Shown: positions 24,068 to 33,482, counted from the stretch's first letter. The stretch: DNA of 64,000 nucleotides from Candidatus Fimenecus excrementigallinarum (GCA_018714805.1 DVMW01000036.1:1-64000), one strand, 5' to 3'. Numbers and translations: made by a program. The notes: generated by a model not told the origin, from the letters alone.

Positions 24068-24826
24068 ATGGACAGAGACGACATTCGTAAATTTGCCGGG
24101 ATTCTCCGGGAAAGCCGGCGGCTGTGCGTGTTTTCGGGGGCGGGCATCAGCGTGCCGTCGGGCATACCGGATTTCCGCTCGGCCGACGGGCTCTACAACC
24201 GCGAAAGCGGCCTGTCCGTTCCGCCGGAGACCATCATCAGCCGCTCCTTTTTCGACCGGCACCCGAAGCAGTTCTTTTCCTATTATAAGCAGAATATGCT
24301 GTTCCCCGACTGCGAGCCGAACGCGGCGCACCGGTTCTTTGCCCGGCTCGAATCGCCGTCGCGCGAGGTGTCGGTTGTGACGCAGAACATCGACGGTCTG
24401 CACTCGGCGGCGGGCAGCACGCGGGTTTTCGAGCTGCACGGCAGCGTCTGGCGCAACACCTGTATGCGCTGCGGAAAGGCGTACGGCCTGGAAGCGGTCA
24501 TAGAGGCGGAGGGCGTGCCGCGCTGCGCCTGCGGCGGCATCATAAAGCCGGACGTGGTGCTGTATGAGGAGCCGCTGTCCGAAGCCGTCGTGCGCGGGGC
24601 GGTGGACGCCATCGCCATGGCGGACACGCTCGTGGTCGTCGGGACCTCCCTGGTCGTCTATCCCGCGGCGTCGTTCCTGCGCTATTTCACCGGGGCGCAC
24701 CTGGTCCTTATCAACCGCGGCGAAACCGCCGTCGACACGCGCGCCGAGCTCGTTTTCCGCGAAGACGTCGTCGAGGTCGTGCGCGCCCTCGCGGCCGATT
24801 TTCCGGCGCTTTTGGAAGATTCATAA
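24068..24826 (+). CDS. cobB: Sir2-family NAD-dependent protein deacylase
   Basis: 252 residues, cytoplasmic. Sirtuin motifs in order: FSGAGISVPSGIPDFRS (NAD binding), TQNIDGLH, FELHGS with the catalytic His, a zinc site of CMRC and CAC, GGIIKPDVVLYEE, and VVGTSLVVYPA. The enzyme removes acyl groups from lysines using NAD. GAAAAGGGG lies before the ATG. The gene starts just past a perfect CIRCE, which suggests heat or protein-stress control, an unusual arrangement for a sirtuin. The gene name follows the bacterial homologue; acyl preference is unknown. Confidence 0.9.
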   Translation: MDRDDIRKFAGILRESRRLCVFSGAGISVPSGIPDFRSADGLYNRESGLSVPPETIISRSFFDRHPKQFFSYYKQNMLFPDCEPNAAHRFFARLESPSREVSVVTQNIDGLHSAAGSTRVFELHGSVWRNTCMRCGKAYGLEAVIEAEGVPRCACGGIIKPDVVLYEEPLSEAVVRGAVDAIAMADTLVVVGTSLVVYPAASFLRYFTGAHLVLINRGETAVDTRAELVFREDVVEVVRALAADFPALLEDS

Positions 24827-24876
24827 ATTGTTCATCTTTTCCGGGCGGAATGTTCACAGTCCGGGCGGTATACTAT

Positions 24877-24909
24877 GTAGCGTGCTACGTTAAATGCGTA
24901 GCGCGCTAC
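24877..24909. promoter_or_regulatory. Two tandem palindromes, probable MarR operators
   Basis: GTAGCGTGCTAC (24877-24888) and GTAGCGCGCTAC (24898-24909), centres 21 bp apart (two helix turns). They lie directly after a TATACT -10-like hexamer (24869-24874) and before the MarR gene, fitting autorepression by two dimers. Confidence 0.7.
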
Positions 24910-24933
24910 ATTTTTTTGACGGGAGGGCACAAT

Positions 24934-25386
24934 ATGGATGAAGTGCATATCGGATTTCTGCTGAAAGGCATCCACGACAAGCTTCGCGCGCGTGCGGACG
25001 CCGATTTGAAGGATAAGGGCCTGACGCTCACACAGTGCCGCGTCCTCGGCTTTTTGGAAACGAACGGCGGCGCGGCCGCGCAAAAAGAAATTGAACGGCA
25101 CCTCGGCGTTTCGCACCCGACGGTGCGGGGCATTATCGCGCGTATGGAGCAGGGCGGATTCGTGGAAAGCCGCCCGGACGCGCAGGACAAACGCGGCCGG
25201 CAGATTGTGCTGACCGAAAAAGCCTATGCAGTCGGGCGGCAGCTGGCGTCCTTTATCCCGGAAAACGAGGCGCGCCTTGTGCGGACGCTCTCGGACCGCG
25301 AGGCGCAGACGCTTCGGACGCTTTTGCAGCGCGTTTACGACGATTTGGAAGCGCCTGCAAAAACAGAGAAGGGGGCGGACGCATGA
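24934..25386 (+). CDS. MarR-family transcriptional regulator
   Basis: 150 residues. The winged helix-turn-helix is clear: QKEIERHLGVSHPTVRGIIARMEQGGFV followed by the wing DAQDKRGRQIVLT. GGGAGGG precedes the ATG. Two identical-arm palindromes lie in the promoter. It overlaps the first ABC exporter gene by four bases; MarR regulators in this arrangement usually repress the downstream exporter until a toxic ligand binds. Confidence 0.9.
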   Translation: MDEVHIGFLLKGIHDKLRARADADLKDKGLTLTQCRVLGFLETNGGAAAQKEIERHLGVSHPTVRGIIARMEQGGFVESRPDAQDKRGRQIVLTEKAYAVGRQLASFIPENEARLVRTLSDREAQTLRTLLQRVYDDLEAPAKTEKGADA

Positions 25387-27134
25387 TTCGAACCCTTTCC
25401 AAAAGCCTGCGGGAAAATAAAAAGACGGCGATTTTAACCGTCCTCTGCTCCACGCTCGAGGTCGTGTTTGAGATTGTCATCCCGCTGACGATGTCGGGGC
25501 TTATCGACAACGGCATAGAGCCCGGCGACCGGCAGGCGGTTCTGCGCTACGGCGCGGTGCTGCTCGCGTTTGCGCTTTTGCAGCTCACGGCCGGCGTTCT
25601 GTCGGCGCGGTGGGGCGCGTTCGCGTCCGTCGGGTTCGGCGCGAACCTGCGGCAGGATATGTACGACAACGTCCAGACCTTTGCGTTCTCCAACATAGAC
25701 AAATTCTCGCCCGCCTCCATTGTGACGCGCCTGACGACCGACGTGACCAACGTGCAAAACGCCTTCCAGATGCTGACGCGCATGGCGATTCGCGGCCCCG
25801 TGATGCTGGTGTTCGCCATGGCGGTCTCCTTCGGCATCAGCGCGGGCATTTCCACGATTTTCCTGGCAATCCTGCCGGTGCTCGGCGTGCTGCTGTTTTT
25901 AATTGTGCGTAAGGTGCAGCCGATTTTCCGCCGCGTGTTCCATACCTACGACGAGCTCAACGGCGTGGTCGAGGAAAACATCCGCGGCATCCGCGTCGTC
26001 AAATCGTTTGTGCAGGAGGACGGCGAGATTCGCAAGTTCGGCAAAATTTCGGAGCGCATTTACCGCGAATTTTCCAAAGGCGAGCGCACCATCACGCTCA
26101 ATTCCCCGCTGATGCAGTTTTGTATGTACACCTGCATGATTCTGATTTCCTGGTTCGGCGCCAAGGCCATTGTGGCAAGCGGCAACAACGCGGCGCTGGG
26201 GCTGACGACCGGGGAGCTGACGGCGCTGATGACCTACGCCATGCAGATTTTAATGAGCCTCATGATGCTGTCCATGGTCTTTTCCATGCTGACGATTGCG
26301 GCCTCCTCCGCCGGGCGGATTGCCGAGGTGCTTGAAGAAAAAGCGGACATCCAAAACCCGCCGCAGCCGGTTAAAGCGGTGCAAAACGGCGAAATCGAGT
26401 TTCGGCACGTGGACTTTTCCTACGCTAAGACCGCGGAAAAGAAGGCGCTCGACGACATCTGCCTGCACATTCGCTCGGGCGAAACCGTCGGCATTGTCGG
26501 CGGCACGGGCTCGTCGAAATCGACGCTGGTGCAGCTTATCCCGCGGCTGTATGACGTGACGGGCGGGGCGCTGCTTGTCGGCGGCGTAGACGTGCGGCAG
26601 TATGACCTTGAGACGCTGCGCAGCGCGGTGTCGGTCGTTTTACAGAAAAACGAGCTGTTTTCCGGCACGATTCGGGAAAATTTGCGCTGGGGCAACGAAA
26701 GCGCGACCGACGAGGAGCTGCGCGAGGCCTGCAAAATGGCGTGCGCCGATGAATTCATCGAAGCCATGCCGGACGGCTACGACACCTACATCGAGCAGGG
26801 CGGCGCCAACGTTTCCGGCGGACAGAAGCAGCGTCTCTGCATTGCGCGGGCGCTTTTGAAAAAGCCGAAGGTGCTGATACTGGACGACTCGACCTCCGCT
26901 GTCGACACGGCGACCGACGCGCGCATCCGCAAGGCGCTTGCGGACTACATCCCGGAAACGACCAAGCTCATCATTGCCCAGCGCATAAGCTCGGTCGAGC
27001 ACGCCGACCGCATCCTTGTCATGGACGGCGGCCGCATTCTTGCCTCCGGGACGCACGAAGCGCTTTTGGAGACCTGCCCGGTGTATCGGGAAATTTACCG
27101 GTCCCAGCAGAAGGGAGGCGAGCAGAATGCCTGA
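25383..27134 (+). CDS. ABC exporter half-transporter 1 (degenerate ATP site)
   Basis: 583 residues: six-helix type IV exporter domain (~1-310) then a nucleotide-binding domain. Walker A reads GGTGSSKST, with Ser in place of the usual Gly before Lys; the signature NVSGGQKQR is intact. After Walker B the sequence is LDDSTSAVD, with Asp where the catalytic Glu normally stands. This is typical of the degenerate-site subunit of heterodimeric exporters such as BmrC, LmrC and TM287. The partner gene overlaps by eight bases. Multidrug or lipid export is likely, with the substrate unknown. Confidence 0.9.
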   Translation: MIRTLSKSLRENKKTAILTVLCSTLEVVFEIVIPLTMSGLIDNGIEPGDRQAVLRYGAVLLAFALLQLTAGVLSARWGAFASVGFGANLRQDMYDNVQTFAFSNIDKFSPASIVTRLTTDVTNVQNAFQMLTRMAIRGPVMLVFAMAVSFGISAGISTIFLAILPVLGVLLFLIVRKVQPIFRRVFHTYDELNGVVEENIRGIRVVKSFVQEDGEIRKFGKISERIYREFSKGERTITLNSPLMQFCMYTCMILISWFGAKAIVASGNNAALGLTTGELTALMTYAMQILMSLMMLSMVFSMLTIAASSAGRIAEVLEEKADIQNPPQPVKAVQNGEIEFRHVDFSYAKTAEKKALDDICLHIRSGETVGIVGGTGSSKSTLVQLIPRLYDVTGGALLVGGVDVRQYDLETLRSAVSVVLQKNELFSGTIRENLRWGNESATDEELREACKMACADEFIEAMPDGYDTYIEQGGANVSGGQKQRLCIARALLKKPKVLILDDSTSAVDTATDARIRKALADYIPETTKLIIAQRISSVEHADRILVMDGGRILASGTHEALLETCPVYREIYRSQQKGGEQNA

Positions 27135-29046
27135 ACAGACGAAAGAAAAGACCCGCGCCGCCGCTCGCCCGAAGGCGGATATGCAAACCCTCAGACGGCT
27201 GCTGCGGTACATGGGTCACTACAAAAAGACGCTTTTGCTGGTCGTGGTCTGCATTTTCATAAGCGCCGCGGCGAGCGCCGCCTCCTCGATGTTCCTGCAA
27301 ACGCTTATCGACGACTACATCGGGCCGCTTTTGCTGACGGATGCGCCCGTCTTTACGGGACTTTTGCAGATTTTGGCGGTCATGGCGGCCGTGTACTTAG
27401 CCGGCACGCTTGCCACCTGGTGCTACAACCGGCTGATGGTCACCGTCGCGCAGGGGACGCTCAAGCAGATTCGGGACGAGATGTTCGAAAAAATGCAGAA
27501 GCTGCCGGTGCGCTACTTTGACTCGCACACCTTCGGCGACACCATGAGCCTGTATACGAACGACACCGACACGCTGCGGCAGATGATTGCGCAGGCGTTC
27601 CCGCAGCTTTTCACCTCGGTGTTCACCATCGTCGCCGTGTTCTTCTGTATGCTGTATATCAGCGTCCCCCTAACGCTTGTGGTCTGCGTCGTGATGAGCG
27701 GGATTTTGTGGATTGTCAAAAAGCTTGTGGGCAAAAGCGGCCGCTATTTCGTGCTGCAGCAAAAAACGCTGGCGGACTTAAACGGTTACGTGGAAGAGAT
27801 GGTCAACGGACAGAAGGTCGTGCAGGTGTTCTGCCACGAGCCGCAGTCGAAGGCGGGCCTGCGGCAGTGCAACGCCGATTGGAAGGCCTGCACCTCCAAG
27901 GCGCACGCCTATGCCAATACCATGATGCCGATGATGAACGCGCTCGGCTATATCCAGTACGTCCTGCTCGCCGTCGTCGGCGCCTATATGGCAATCTTGG
28001 GCGCGCCGAACCTGGGGCTTGCGGGCAGGGGCGCGCTCACGCTCGGGATGATTGCGTCGTTTTTAACGCTGTCGCGCAATTTTACGAACCCGATTTCCCA
28101 AATCTCCAACCAGTTTAACGCGGTCGTTACGGCGCTCGCCGGCGCAAAGCGGATATTTGCGTTTTTGGACGAAGCGCCCGAGGCCGACGACGGCTATGTG
28201 ACGCTGGTTAACGCCCGGGAGGAAAACGGCGTGCTTACGGAGTGTGCGGCGCGCACCGGGGTGTGGGCGTGGAAGCACCCGCATGCCGACGGAACGCTCA
28301 CCTACACGAAGCTCGAGGGCCGCGTGGTGCTCGACCACGTCGATTTCGGCTATTCGCCGGAAAAGGAGATTTTGCACGACATCACGCTTTACGCCGAACC
28401 CGGGCAGAAAATAGCCTTTGTCGGCGCGACGGGCGCGGGCAAAACGACCATTACGAACCTTATCAACCGGTTTTACGATATAGAAGACGGCAAGATTCGG
28501 TACGACGGCATCAACGTCAACAAAATCAAAAAGGCGGATTTGCGCCGCTCGCTCGGCATGGTGCTGCAGGACGTGAACCTGTTTACGGGCACGGTCATGG
28601 ACAACATCCGCTACGGCAAGCCCGACGCGACGGACGAGGAATGCATCGCCGCCGCAAAGCTTGCCAACGCCGACACCTTTATCCGGATGCTCCCGCAAGG
28701 GTACAATACGGTTTTAAAAGGCGACGGCAGCGGCCTTTCCCAGGGGCAGCGCCAGCTTTTGTCCATTGCGCGCGCGGCGGTCTCCGACCCGCCGGTCATG
28801 ATTTTGGATGAAGCGACCTCCTCCATTGATACGCGCACGGAGGCGCTTGTGCAGGACGGGATGGATAAGCTCATGCGCGGGCGCACGGTGTTCGTGATTG
28901 CGCACCGGCTTTCCACCGTGCAGAATTCCGACGTTATCCTGGTGCTTGACCACGGCCGCATCATCGAGCGCGGCTCGCACGAGCAGCTTATCGCGCAGAA
29001 GGGGCAGTATTATAAGCTGTATACCGGCGCGTTCGAGCTGGAATAA
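27127..29046 (+). CDS. ABC exporter half-transporter 2 (canonical ATP site)
   Basis: 639 residues: six-helix domain and nucleotide-binding domain with Walker A GATGAGKTT, Walker B plus catalytic Glu LDEATSSID, and switch His in VIAHRLSTV. The signature reads LSQGQRQ. An insertion of ~35 residues just before the nucleotide-binding domain (TECAARTGVWAWKHPHADG) is typical of the larger subunit in this heterodimer type. The ATG lies within the end of the first half-transporter gene with GGGAGG upstream. Together they form one exporter under the MarR regulator. Confidence 0.92.
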   Translation: MPEQTKEKTRAAARPKADMQTLRRLLRYMGHYKKTLLLVVVCIFISAAASAASSMFLQTLIDDYIGPLLLTDAPVFTGLLQILAVMAAVYLAGTLATWCYNRLMVTVAQGTLKQIRDEMFEKMQKLPVRYFDSHTFGDTMSLYTNDTDTLRQMIAQAFPQLFTSVFTIVAVFFCMLYISVPLTLVVCVVMSGILWIVKKLVGKSGRYFVLQQKTLADLNGYVEEMVNGQKVVQVFCHEPQSKAGLRQCNADWKACTSKAHAYANTMMPMMNALGYIQYVLLAVVGAYMAILGAPNLGLAGRGALTLGMIASFLTLSRNFTNPISQISNQFNAVVTALAGAKRIFAFLDEAPEADDGYVTLVNAREENGVLTECAARTGVWAWKHPHADGTLTYTKLEGRVVLDHVDFGYSPEKEILHDITLYAEPGQKIAFVGATGAGKTTITNLINRFYDIEDGKIRYDGINVNKIKKADLRRSLGMVLQDVNLFTGTVMDNIRYGKPDATDEECIAAAKLANADTFIRMLPQGYNTVLKGDGSGLSQGQRQLLSIARAAVSDPPVMILDEATSSIDTRTEALVQDGMDKLMRGRTVFVIAHRLSTVQNSDVILVLDHGRIIERGSHEQLIAQKGQYYKLYTGAFELE

Positions 29047-29054
29047 CCCGCATT

Positions 29055-29088
29055 AAAGCGTCTGTGCCAAGGCACGGGCGCTTTTTTT
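29055..29088 (+). terminator. Terminator of the MarR-ABC operon
   Basis: AAAGCG...GTGCC / GGCAC...CGCTTT stem with internal mismatches, ending in T7. Confidence 0.8.
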
Positions 29089-29089
29089 A

Positions 29090-29118
29090 TAGACAAATCC
29101 CGCGGGATATGCTAAGAT
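29090..29118 (+). promoter_or_regulatory. Promoter with embedded palindrome, GH95 gene
   Basis: TAGACA (29090-29095), 17-base spacer, TAAGAT (29113-29118). The spacer holds the perfect 12-bp palindrome ATCCCGCGGGAT (29097-29108), a likely operator. Confidence 0.6.
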
Positions 29119-29156
29119 GAAAAAAACGGCGTCCAACGCCGTGGGGGAGGCATTCG

Positions 29157-31772
29157 ATGAAAAAGCATCTTCGCAGCATTCTTTGCGTCGCGCTTGCAGT
29201 CTTGCTGCTTGTGCCGCTGTCCGCCTGCTTCGGCAGGGATACGGACTTAACGGCGCTGCTGGACGCGACGGACACCTATAAGGTCTACGCCGAGGACTTT
29301 TCCGAGGTTGTGGCAAAGGGACAGGACGGCGGCCGGCAGATGCGCGCCTGGCGCGAGGGCTTTGTGACCGGCAACGGCGTCAACGGCAGCATCAACGCGG
29401 GCTCGCCGTATTCCGATACGCTGATTTACCAGAACAACTACTTCATCATGCCCTGTGACACCATCCGCATGAACCCGGACATTTCCGGCGACCTGGATTC
29501 GGTCCGGCAGATGATTGTGCGCGGCGAGGCGTACCAGACCTTCGAGCCCTGGTACTCGGTCTACTGCTTCCATCCCGGCGGGCAGCTTCGCCTGACGCAG
29601 GAAAAACAGCGGTATTCCGACTATGTGCGCTGGTGCGATTACGAGACGGGCGAGGCGGTCGTGAAATACACGGACGACCGCGGCACCTGGGAGCGCCGCA
29701 CCTTTACCTCCCGCACCGACGACGCGACCATTACGTCCATTACGCAGTCCTCGACCGGCGAAAAGGTCAATTTGACGCTGTCGTTTGACGACCTTTCCCA
29801 AATGTACAACTTCGGCAACAACGCCGAGGCGGGCCTGCAATACAAAAAGCTGGCGGGCGAAAACGGCGAATATTTGGCTGTCGTCGCCCATTACCCGACC
29901 TTTGAGGGCAGCGAGCTTATCAACGGCGGCTTTTCGACGCTGACTTACATCGTCAACATCGGCGGTACGCGTAAGACCGTTTACGCGGAAGACAGCGGGG
30001 ACGAGCGCAACGTCGGCGCCGAGAAAAACCCGACCGTGCAGATTCAGAACGCGGACGCGGTCTACCTTATCACGCTGTCCGACCGCGATTTTGAAATGGG
30101 GACGTTCGACGCTTTCGCCGGGCAGACGCGCTTTGCGCTCGCCGACGACCTGCTTGCGCGCTGCAAGGCGGTTGCCGACAAATTCGGCGGCGACGCGTTC
30201 GACTACGCGGCGGCGCTCGAGCCGAGCGCGGCCGAACAGAGCGAGCAGTTCAACCGCGTCTCCTTCTCGCTTTCCGGCGGCGTGTCCGAAGCACTTTCCA
30301 ACGAGGACGTTTTGGCGCTGCAGCGCGGGGAGGATACCCTGGACCCGACCATGCTTGCGCGCGCGTATAACGCCGGCCGGTACGCGATGATTGCGTGCAG
30401 CGGCGGCAGCCTCATCGGCCGTCTTTACGGTATGTGGACCGGCGAGTGGGGCCCGCGCTGGAACGGCGCGTTTACCATGGACGCAAACGTCAACCTGCAG
30501 TGCTCCGGCATGAACTCCGCCAACGTCACCGAATACGGCGAGAGCTATATCCGCTTCGTCTTGGACCAGATAGACGACTGGAAGGTCAACGCGCTGCACA
30601 ATTACGGCTTTACGGACGCCATTCAGGTGCCCTGCAACACGGACGGCACGAGCGCCATTTCCGTCGAGTACAGCACGGAATATTCCTTTGAATACTGGAA
30701 CTTCGGCGCGTCGTGGATGCTCCAGCCCATTTATGAATTTTACCAGACGTTCGGCAACCGCGTCATTTCGACCGACGACGGCGACAAGCGGCTGCTCGAG
30801 GATATTCTGCTGCCGCTTCTGACGCTGCAGGCGAATTTCTGGGACCAGATGCTCACGCCCGAGTATTATACCGATTCAAACGGGTACATCCACTATGAAG
30901 CGGGCAAGACCGAGCTGCAAAGCGATGAGTATTACTGCATCATCCCGAGCTATACGCCCGAAAATATGCCCGTGAACCTCGAATCCGGCCGGACGGCGAA
31001 CACCGCCGCCGACATCGCCGCCGCGCGCAAGGGCTTTGAGATGCTTATCGACGTCCTGCGCACGCTCGACGCGGAAGGGTACGCCGACGAGATTGCCAAG
31101 TGGGAGACGCTTGAAAGCAAGCTGCCGCCGTATCTTCTGGACGATACCGGCGCGTTGAAGGAATGGGCGGTCACGAATTTTGAGGAGAATAACGAGCACC
31201 GCCACATCAGCCACCTCTACTGCGCGTGGCCGTCGAATGAGACGCAGGACGACGAAGCCCTGCGCGAAGCCTGCATCCGGGCGCTCGACAACCGCAACAA
31301 CGCGGGCAAGGAGAGCGAGGAGACCCAGACCCACGGCTGGCTGCACAAGGGGCTTGTCGCCGCGCGCCTTAAGGACACCGAGGCGGTCGAAAAGAGTCTT
31401 TTGAAGCTGGTTTCCGAAAAGGTCTATTACAATTCGTTCATGACCGACCACAACACGCACCGCGGCTCGGACTGCTACTGCACCGACACGTCGCTGGGCA
31501 TTGTGGGCGTGATAAACGAAATGCTTCTTTACTCCGATACCGGCGTCATCGAGGCGTTCCCCGCCATGACCGATATGCTCCCCGCGGGCGAGGTGCACGG
31601 CCTTATGGCGAAAACCCAGGCCGAGGTCGGTCTGTCCTGGAAGGACGGCTCGCTGACGGTCACGGTGCTGTCCAACGTCGACCAGACCATCACGATTTCC
31701 TGCGCCGGCGCAAACGCGCAGTCCGTCGACTTTAAGGCGGGCGAGGAAAAGAGCTTCACGTTCGCGTATTAA
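29157..31772 (+). CDS. GH95-type glycosidase lipoprotein (alpha-L-fucosidase/galactosidase family)
   Basis: 871 residues. A signal peptide ends in a lipobox, VPLSAC, with Cys24 as the lipid site, so the enzyme is anchored outside the membrane. GH95-like features: the ~200-residue N-terminal beta domain with GNGVNGSINAG; the (alpha/alpha)6 barrel with GRYAMIACSGG...WNGAFTMDANVN, HRHISHLYCAWP, and THGWLHKGLVAARL. The C-terminal beta domain begins around MAKTQAEVGLSWKDG. Known members cleave terminal alpha-L-fucose or alpha-L-galactose from host or plant glycans. GGGGGAGG precedes the ATG. The next gene begins the arabinose operon, which has its own promoter. Confidence 0.78.
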   Translation: MKKHLRSILCVALAVLLLVPLSACFGRDTDLTALLDATDTYKVYAEDFSEVVAKGQDGGRQMRAWREGFVTGNGVNGSINAGSPYSDTLIYQNNYFIMPCDTIRMNPDISGDLDSVRQMIVRGEAYQTFEPWYSVYCFHPGGQLRLTQEKQRYSDYVRWCDYETGEAVVKYTDDRGTWERRTFTSRTDDATITSITQSSTGEKVNLTLSFDDLSQMYNFGNNAEAGLQYKKLAGENGEYLAVVAHYPTFEGSELINGGFSTLTYIVNIGGTRKTVYAEDSGDERNVGAEKNPTVQIQNADAVYLITLSDRDFEMGTFDAFAGQTRFALADDLLARCKAVADKFGGDAFDYAAALEPSAAEQSEQFNRVSFSLSGGVSEALSNEDVLALQRGEDTLDPTMLARAYNAGRYAMIACSGGSLIGRLYGMWTGEWGPRWNGAFTMDANVNLQCSGMNSANVTEYGESYIRFVLDQIDDWKVNALHNYGFTDAIQVPCNTDGTSAISVEYSTEYSFEYWNFGASWMLQPIYEFYQTFGNRVISTDDGDKRLLEDILLPLLTLQANFWDQMLTPEYYTDSNGYIHYEAGKTELQSDEYYCIIPSYTPENMPVNLESGRTANTAADIAAARKGFEMLIDVLRTLDAEGYADEIAKWETLESKLPPYLLDDTGALKEWAVTNFEENNEHRHISHLYCAWPSNETQDDEALREACIRALDNRNNAGKESEETQTHGWLHKGLVAARLKDTEAVEKSLLKLVSEKVYYNSFMTDHNTHRGSDCYCTDTSLGIVGVINEMLLYSDTGVIEAFPAMTDMLPAGEVHGLMAKTQAEVGLSWKDGSLTVTVLSNVDQTITISCAGANAQSVDFKAGEEKSFTFAY

Positions 31773-31776
31773 CATA

Positions 31777-31813
31777 ATTCCGTTCAAAATCACCGCATTC
31801 CGTGCAAATTCCG
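31777..31813 (+). promoter_or_regulatory. Direct repeats upstream of the ara promoter
   Basis: ATTCCGTTCAAAAT (31777-31790) and ATTCCGTGCAAATT (31797-31810) are 20 bp apart; a third ATTCCG is at 31808. They end at the -35, the usual place for an activator's half-sites. Confidence 0.45.
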
Positions 31814-31814
31814 C

Positions 31815-31843
31815 TTGTGTTTTTGCGCGGGATGCGGTATAAG
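31815..31843 (+). promoter_or_regulatory. Promoter of the ribulokinase-araA-araD operon
   Basis: TTGTGT (31815-31820), 17-base spacer, TATAAG (31838-31843). The non-ideal -35 fits an activator-dependent promoter. Confidence 0.55.
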
Positions 31844-31861
31844 CTGCCGGGAGGTATCAGT

Positions 31862-33460
31862 ATGGATTTAGCAGGGGCAAGGGCCGCCATAGCGGCCGGG
31901 CAGACCGCGCTCGGCGTGGAATTCGGCTCCACGCGCATCAAAGCGACGCTCATAGGGCCGGATTTTGCACCGCTGGCCGGCGGCGCGCACGACTGGGAGA
32001 ACCGGCTTGTCGACGGGGTGTGGTCCTACGCGCTCGAGGACGTTGAAAGCGGCGTGCAGGCGGCGTTCGCGGCGCTCATGCGCGAGGTAAAGGCGGCCTA
32101 CGGCGTGCCGCTCACACGGCTCGGCGCGGTCGGTGTTTCCGCGATGATGCACGGGTATCTTGCGTTTGATAAGGCCGGACGGCTGCTTGTGCCGTTTCGC
32201 ACCTGGCGCAACACCATGACCGAGCGCGAGGCGGCGGAATTAAGCGCTCTGTTCGGCTTCAACATCCCGCAGCGCTGGAGCGTCGCGCACCTGTACCGCG
32301 CGCTGCTCGAGCGCGAGCCGCATGTCGCCGACCTCGACCATATCCAAACCCTTGCGGGCTACGTCCACGAAACGCTGACCGGCGTGCGCGCCGTCGGCGT
32401 GGGCGAGGCTTCGGGTATGTTCCCCATTGACAGCGCGGCGTGCGACTATGACCGCGAAATGCTGGAAAAATTCGACAAGAAGGCGGCGGGGCTTGGCCTT
32501 TCAAAGCCCCTGCGCGAACTGCTGCCCGGGGTCCTGACGGCCGGAGAGGCGGCGGGGCGGCTTACCGAAAGCGGCGCGCGCTATCTCGACCCGACCGGCG
32601 TCCTGCAGCCCGGCGCGCTGTGCTGCCCGCCGGAGGGCGACGCGGGAACGGGCATGGTCGCGACGAACAGCGTCTCGACCGGGACGGGGAACGTCTCGGC
32701 GGGCACGTCCATTTTCGCGATGGCGGTGCTGCCGCACCCGCTTTCAAAGCCCTACCCGGAGATTGACATGGTCACAACGCCCGCGGGCAGTCCCGTCGCG
32801 ATGGTGCATTGCAACACCTGCACGTCGGACCTGGACGCCTGGGCGCGGCTGTTCGGCGATTTGCTCGAAACGGCGGGCGCAGCGCTTTCCAAGGCGCAGC
32901 TTTACGACCTTTTGTACCAAAGCGCGCTGGCGGGCGACGCGGACTGCGGCGGGCTTTTGAACTTCAATTATTTCGCCGGCGAGCCCGTCACCGGCTTGGA
33001 TTCGGGCTGTCCGCTGTTCCTGCGCCCGGCGGAAAGCCGCCTGACGCTCCCGAACTTCATGCGCGCGCAGATTTTCTCCGCGCTCGCGACGCTGCGCATT
33101 GGCATGGACATCCTCTTTGAGCAGGAAAATCTGACGCTCACGCGCCTTTGCGGCCACGGCGGTCTTTTCAAAACGCCCGTAGTCGGGCAAAAGCTGCTGG
33201 CGGGCGCGCTGCATACGCCCGTAACGGTCCTTTCCACCGCCGGGGAGGGCGGCGCCTGGGGCGCGGCGCTGCTTGCGGCGTTCGCGCTTTGGAAAGCGCC
33301 GGGCGAGCCGCTTGAGACGTTTTTGCAAACGCGGGTGTTCGGCGAGAACGCCGGGGAAACCGTCGCGCCCGAGGCGCATGAGACTGCGGGCTTCAACGCC
33401 TTTTTGCAGCGGTACCGGGCGGCGCTGCCGGTCGAAAAGCAGGCGGCGGCTCTCTTTTGA
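31862..33460 (+). CDS. araB: FGGY-family carbohydrate kinase, probable L-ribulokinase
   Basis: 532 residues. FGGY fold: the N-terminal phosphate loop reads GVEFGSTRIKATLI, then a substrate region SAMMHGYLAFDKAG, and a C-terminal ATP region with LCGHGGLFKTPVVGQ and GEGGAWGAALLAA. This is not the classical araB sequence type; it belongs to a divergent clade often found beside araA. Its place immediately before araA and araD argues for phosphorylation of L-ribulose. GGGAGGTATCAGT precedes the ATG; the longer opening upstream crosses the promoter. The symbol rests partly on context. Confidence 0.82.
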   Translation: MDLAGARAAIAAGQTALGVEFGSTRIKATLIGPDFAPLAGGAHDWENRLVDGVWSYALEDVESGVQAAFAALMREVKAAYGVPLTRLGAVGVSAMMHGYLAFDKAGRLLVPFRTWRNTMTEREAAELSALFGFNIPQRWSVAHLYRALLEREPHVADLDHIQTLAGYVHETLTGVRAVGVGEASGMFPIDSAACDYDREMLEKFDKKAAGLGLSKPLRELLPGVLTAGEAAGRLTESGARYLDPTGVLQPGALCCPPEGDAGTGMVATNSVSTGTGNVSAGTSIFAMAVLPHPLSKPYPEIDMVTTPAGSPVAMVHCNTCTSDLDAWARLFGDLLETAGAALSKAQLYDLLYQSALAGDADCGGLLNFNYFAGEPVTGLDSGCPLFLRPAESRLTLPNFMRAQIFSALATLRIGMDILFEQENLTLTRLCGHGGLFKTPVVGQKLLAGALHTPVTVLSTAGEGGAWGAALLAAFALWKAPGEPLETFLQTRVFGENAGETVAPEAHETAGFNAFLQRYRAALPVEKQAAALF

Positions 33461-33482
33461 GATTAAATTTGAGGTGATACAA

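Noticed and set aside
25383-27134. Inactivated ABC gene because of the altered Walker motifs
   Set aside because: The same degeneracy is normal in one subunit of heterodimeric exporters and the partner is canonical.
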